Source of the DNA: Gemmatimonadota bacterium
GTDB taxonomy: Bacteria > GCA-2686955
Direction: 5' to 3'
Assembly (NCBI GenBank): GCA_002686955.1
Contig: NYZA01000186.1
Span: 1 to 24,660 of the forward strand
DNA length: 24,660 nt
A program made the translations under genes and the position numbers. The notes below the pieces were generated by a model. The model made no database searches and was not told the origin of the DNA. It saw nothing but the letters and a program-made list of their open reading frames with translations. Shown here in pieces: positions 23,341-24,660 of this stretch (the first letter of the stretch is position 1; each line of letters begins with the position of its first letter).

Positions 23341-23778
23341 CTACCGCCGCGTAATCGACAGGGCGCGCGGCTTGGATTTTTCCGACTTCGGGATCCTTAC
23401 TTCGAGCAGTCCGTTGTAGAACTCGGCGGTCGCGCCTTCGGCGTCGATGCCGTCGGGCAGGCGAAAGGTGCGGGTAAAGGCGCCCTGTTGGCGTTCGAGC
23501 CTGTGGTAGGTCGAGCCCTCGTCTTCGGCGCGCGCCTCCATCTCGCCCCTGATGGTGAGCAGGCCGTCTTCCACCGTCACCTCGACGCTCTTCTCGTCGA
23601 AGCCGGGAACCTCGACCACAACCCGGTGGGCCTCGGCGTCCTCGATGACATCGGTGCGGGGCAGCGAGGTGCGGTGGGTGGCGAGCGAGTGGAACGGCGC
23701 GTCCCACAGGTCGGCGAAGAAGCGGTCGAAGTCGTTGCGTAGGGCGGGGGTTCTGGGGGTGCGGGTTGCCAGCGTCAT
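23341..23778 (-). CDS. hsp20: Hsp20/alpha-crystallin small heat shock protein
   Basis: The product is 145 residues from the ATG at 23778, preceded by GAGGAGAC. The alpha-crystallin domain spans about 45-135: RTDVIEDAEAHRVVVEVPGF at its start, VEDGLLTIRGEME in the middle, and the closing signature NGLLEVRIPK. The N-terminal arm is short (WDAPFHSL), and the C-terminal tail has no clear IxI motif. Such proteins are ATP-independent holdases that keep unfolding proteins soluble. A near-perfect sigma54-type promoter lies about 55 bases before the start, so expression probably needs RpoN and an activator. No CIRCE element was found. The gene ends by the shared terminator. Confidence 0.92.
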   Translation of the reverse strand: MTLATRTPRTPALRNDFDRFFADLWDAPFHSLATHRTSLPRTDVIEDAEAHRVVVEVPGFDEKSVEVTVEDGLLTIRGEMEARAEDEGSTYHRLERQQGAFTRTFRLPDGIDAEGATAEFYNGLLEVRIPKSEKSKPRALSITRR

Positions 23779-23843
23779 GGCGGGTCTCCTCGGTCCGTTG
23801 AAACGAAGTGGTGGCGGGTATCGCCACGGGTGGAAGGGCAGAC

Positions 23844-23859
23844 TGCAACCCGTGTGCCA
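23844..23859 (-). promoter_or_regulatory. Sigma54 (-24/-12) promoter upstream of hsp20
   Basis: On the minus strand the sequence TGGCACACGGGTTGCA matches the sigma54 consensus exactly at the -24 (TGGCAC) and -12 (TTGCA) elements, with the required five-base spacer. Transcription would begin near 23833, leaving a leader of about 55 bases to the ATG at 23778. An enhancer-binding activator would bind further upstream; I could not pick its site. The same pattern was not found before other genes in the window. Confidence 0.7.
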
Positions 23860-24009
23860 GAAGGCGAGGCGCAGGGACCGAATCGCTGCTAAGCTGTTGA
23901 TACGGAAGGACGGACAATCGACGGTGGGAACCAATCCTCGACCCCCGGAGCCCAGACACGCGCCCCGAGAGCGGGTCGGGCATGACAGAACGGCAGATTT
24001 TATGCCATT

Positions 24010-24606
24010 ATGGCACCATCGATGGCAGGGCTACTCGCGATGACCACTCTGATCGCTCATCTTGAAAGGGTCTTGGCGGCCCATCCGCCCCTAGACCTGG
24101 GCGCGGAGCACCCCGATCTGCGCCCAGCGGCGGTGTTGGTGCCGATCGTGGATCGTGTGGGAGATCCCCATCTCGTCTTCACGCGCAGAACAGCGACCGT
24201 CGAGCACCACAAGGGGCAGGTCTCATTCCCCGGAGGCGGGTTTGAGAAAGGTGACGGTGATCTGCTGGCCTGCGCGCTTCGGGAGGCGGAAGAAGAGGTG
24301 GGAATCCGGGACGTTCGTATCTTGGGCGCTCTCGATCAGATGGTGACGACTTCCGGTTTCCGGGTTGCCCCCTACGTGGGCGTCGTGCCTTCCGATCTGT
24401 CCTACTCGCCTCAACTCACCGAAGTCGAGCGTGTGATCGAGATCCCCTTCAGCGCGATCGCGGAACGGTTCGGCGTGAGAGAAGTCGAGTGGCGGGGAGC
24501 GAGTGTCAAGTCGTACGCGGTTGAATGGAAGGGGGTGCTCGTGTGGGGGGTGACGGGGTGGATTCTGAGGAGTTTCTTGCGGCATGCCGTCGGGGTTGGG
24601 GGATGA
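24010..24606 (+). CDS. NUDIX hydrolase, CoA pyrophosphatase-like
   Basis: The protein is up to 198 residues, with the NuCoA pattern VFTRRTATVEHHKGQVSFPG, then GGGFEKGDGDLLACALREAE and EEVGI, the Nudix box with its catalytic REAEEE. The family hydrolyses CoA and its thioesters to 3',5'-ADP and phosphopantetheine, or acts on related nucleotides. The start is uncertain: ATG 24010, 24022 or 24040. Conserved sequence begins only after 24040, and that ATG has CAGGG about ten bases upstream. The C-terminus is glycine-rich and ends 54 bases before the window end. Cytoplasmic housekeeping enzyme. Confidence 0.85.
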   Translation: MAPSMAGLLAMTTLIAHLERVLAAHPPLDLGAEHPDLRPAAVLVPIVDRVGDPHLVFTRRTATVEHHKGQVSFPGGGFEKGDGDLLACALREAEEEVGIRDVRILGALDQMVTTSGFRVAPYVGVVPSDLSYSPQLTEVERVIEIPFSAIAERFGVREVEWRGASVKSYAVEWKGVLVWGVTGWILRSFLRHAVGVGG

Positions 24607-24660
24607 GAGCCGCGTTTTGCTCCGATCAACGCCGCTCTCCGATCCGATAGACGCATCGCG

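Overview
The window looks like a chromosome segment from an uncultured, high-GC, Gram-negative (double-membrane) bacterium. An outer-membrane-directed MCE/Mla-type transport operon, a lipobox lipoprotein and a beta-barrel protein point to a diderm. A mitochondrial-type citrate synthase, a SelW-like selenoprotein, a perfect sigma54 promoter and many GATCG-rich codons are unlike common model proteobacteria. They would fit a deltaproteobacterial or candidate-phylum lineage, but I cannot place it further. No rRNA, tRNA or CRISPR array was seen.

Region 1 (about 1-3050) is an accessory zone of fragments and small modules. It holds the C-terminal piece and decayed 3' RNA domains of a group II intron, a HigA-like antitoxin coupled by a 4-base overlap to a small nucleotidyltransferase (minus strand), a hypothetical gene that may be split by an in-frame amber codon, and the C-terminal remnant of a SAM methyltransferase.

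Region 2 (3176-11658) is better preserved. It starts with a radical SAM/SPASM gene carrying an apparent single-base frameshift in its C-terminal domain. A five-gene minus-strand operon (9479 to 4340) follows, with mutually overlapping or nearly abutting genes: MlaD-like MCE protein, ABC_trans_aux lipoprotein, a previously unrecognised outer-membrane beta-barrel protein, a STAS-MlaE fusion permease and the MlaF ATPase. Together they look like a complete lipid-transport line from inner to outer membrane. glgC (plus) and a PPP-type metallophosphoesterase (minus) converge after it.

Region 3 (11699-15843) is the most unusual part. A tiny basic ORF, a lipoyl-like small protein without the modified lysine, and an FkbH-type HAD/GNAT protein fused to a methyltransferase form a plus-strand operon. 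It converges on, and overlaps the 3' end of, a tandem-duplicated SGNH-hydrolase-like gene. Divergent from that gene is a 78-codon Rdx/SelW-family gene whose redox motif is CVQU, with an in-frame TGA at 15637 followed by a plausible SECIS hairpin.

Region 4 (15863-24606) holds an exported HEAT-repeat protein, a run of minus-strand genes (atypical histidine kinase-like ATPase, DUF362 protein, UbiA-type prenyl-phosphate phosphoribosyltransferase, HEAT protein, SprT-like metalloprotein), a eukaryotic-type citrate synthase, a bidirectional terminator, an Hsp20 gene under a sigma54-type promoter, and a NUDIX CoA-pyrophosphatase-like gene.
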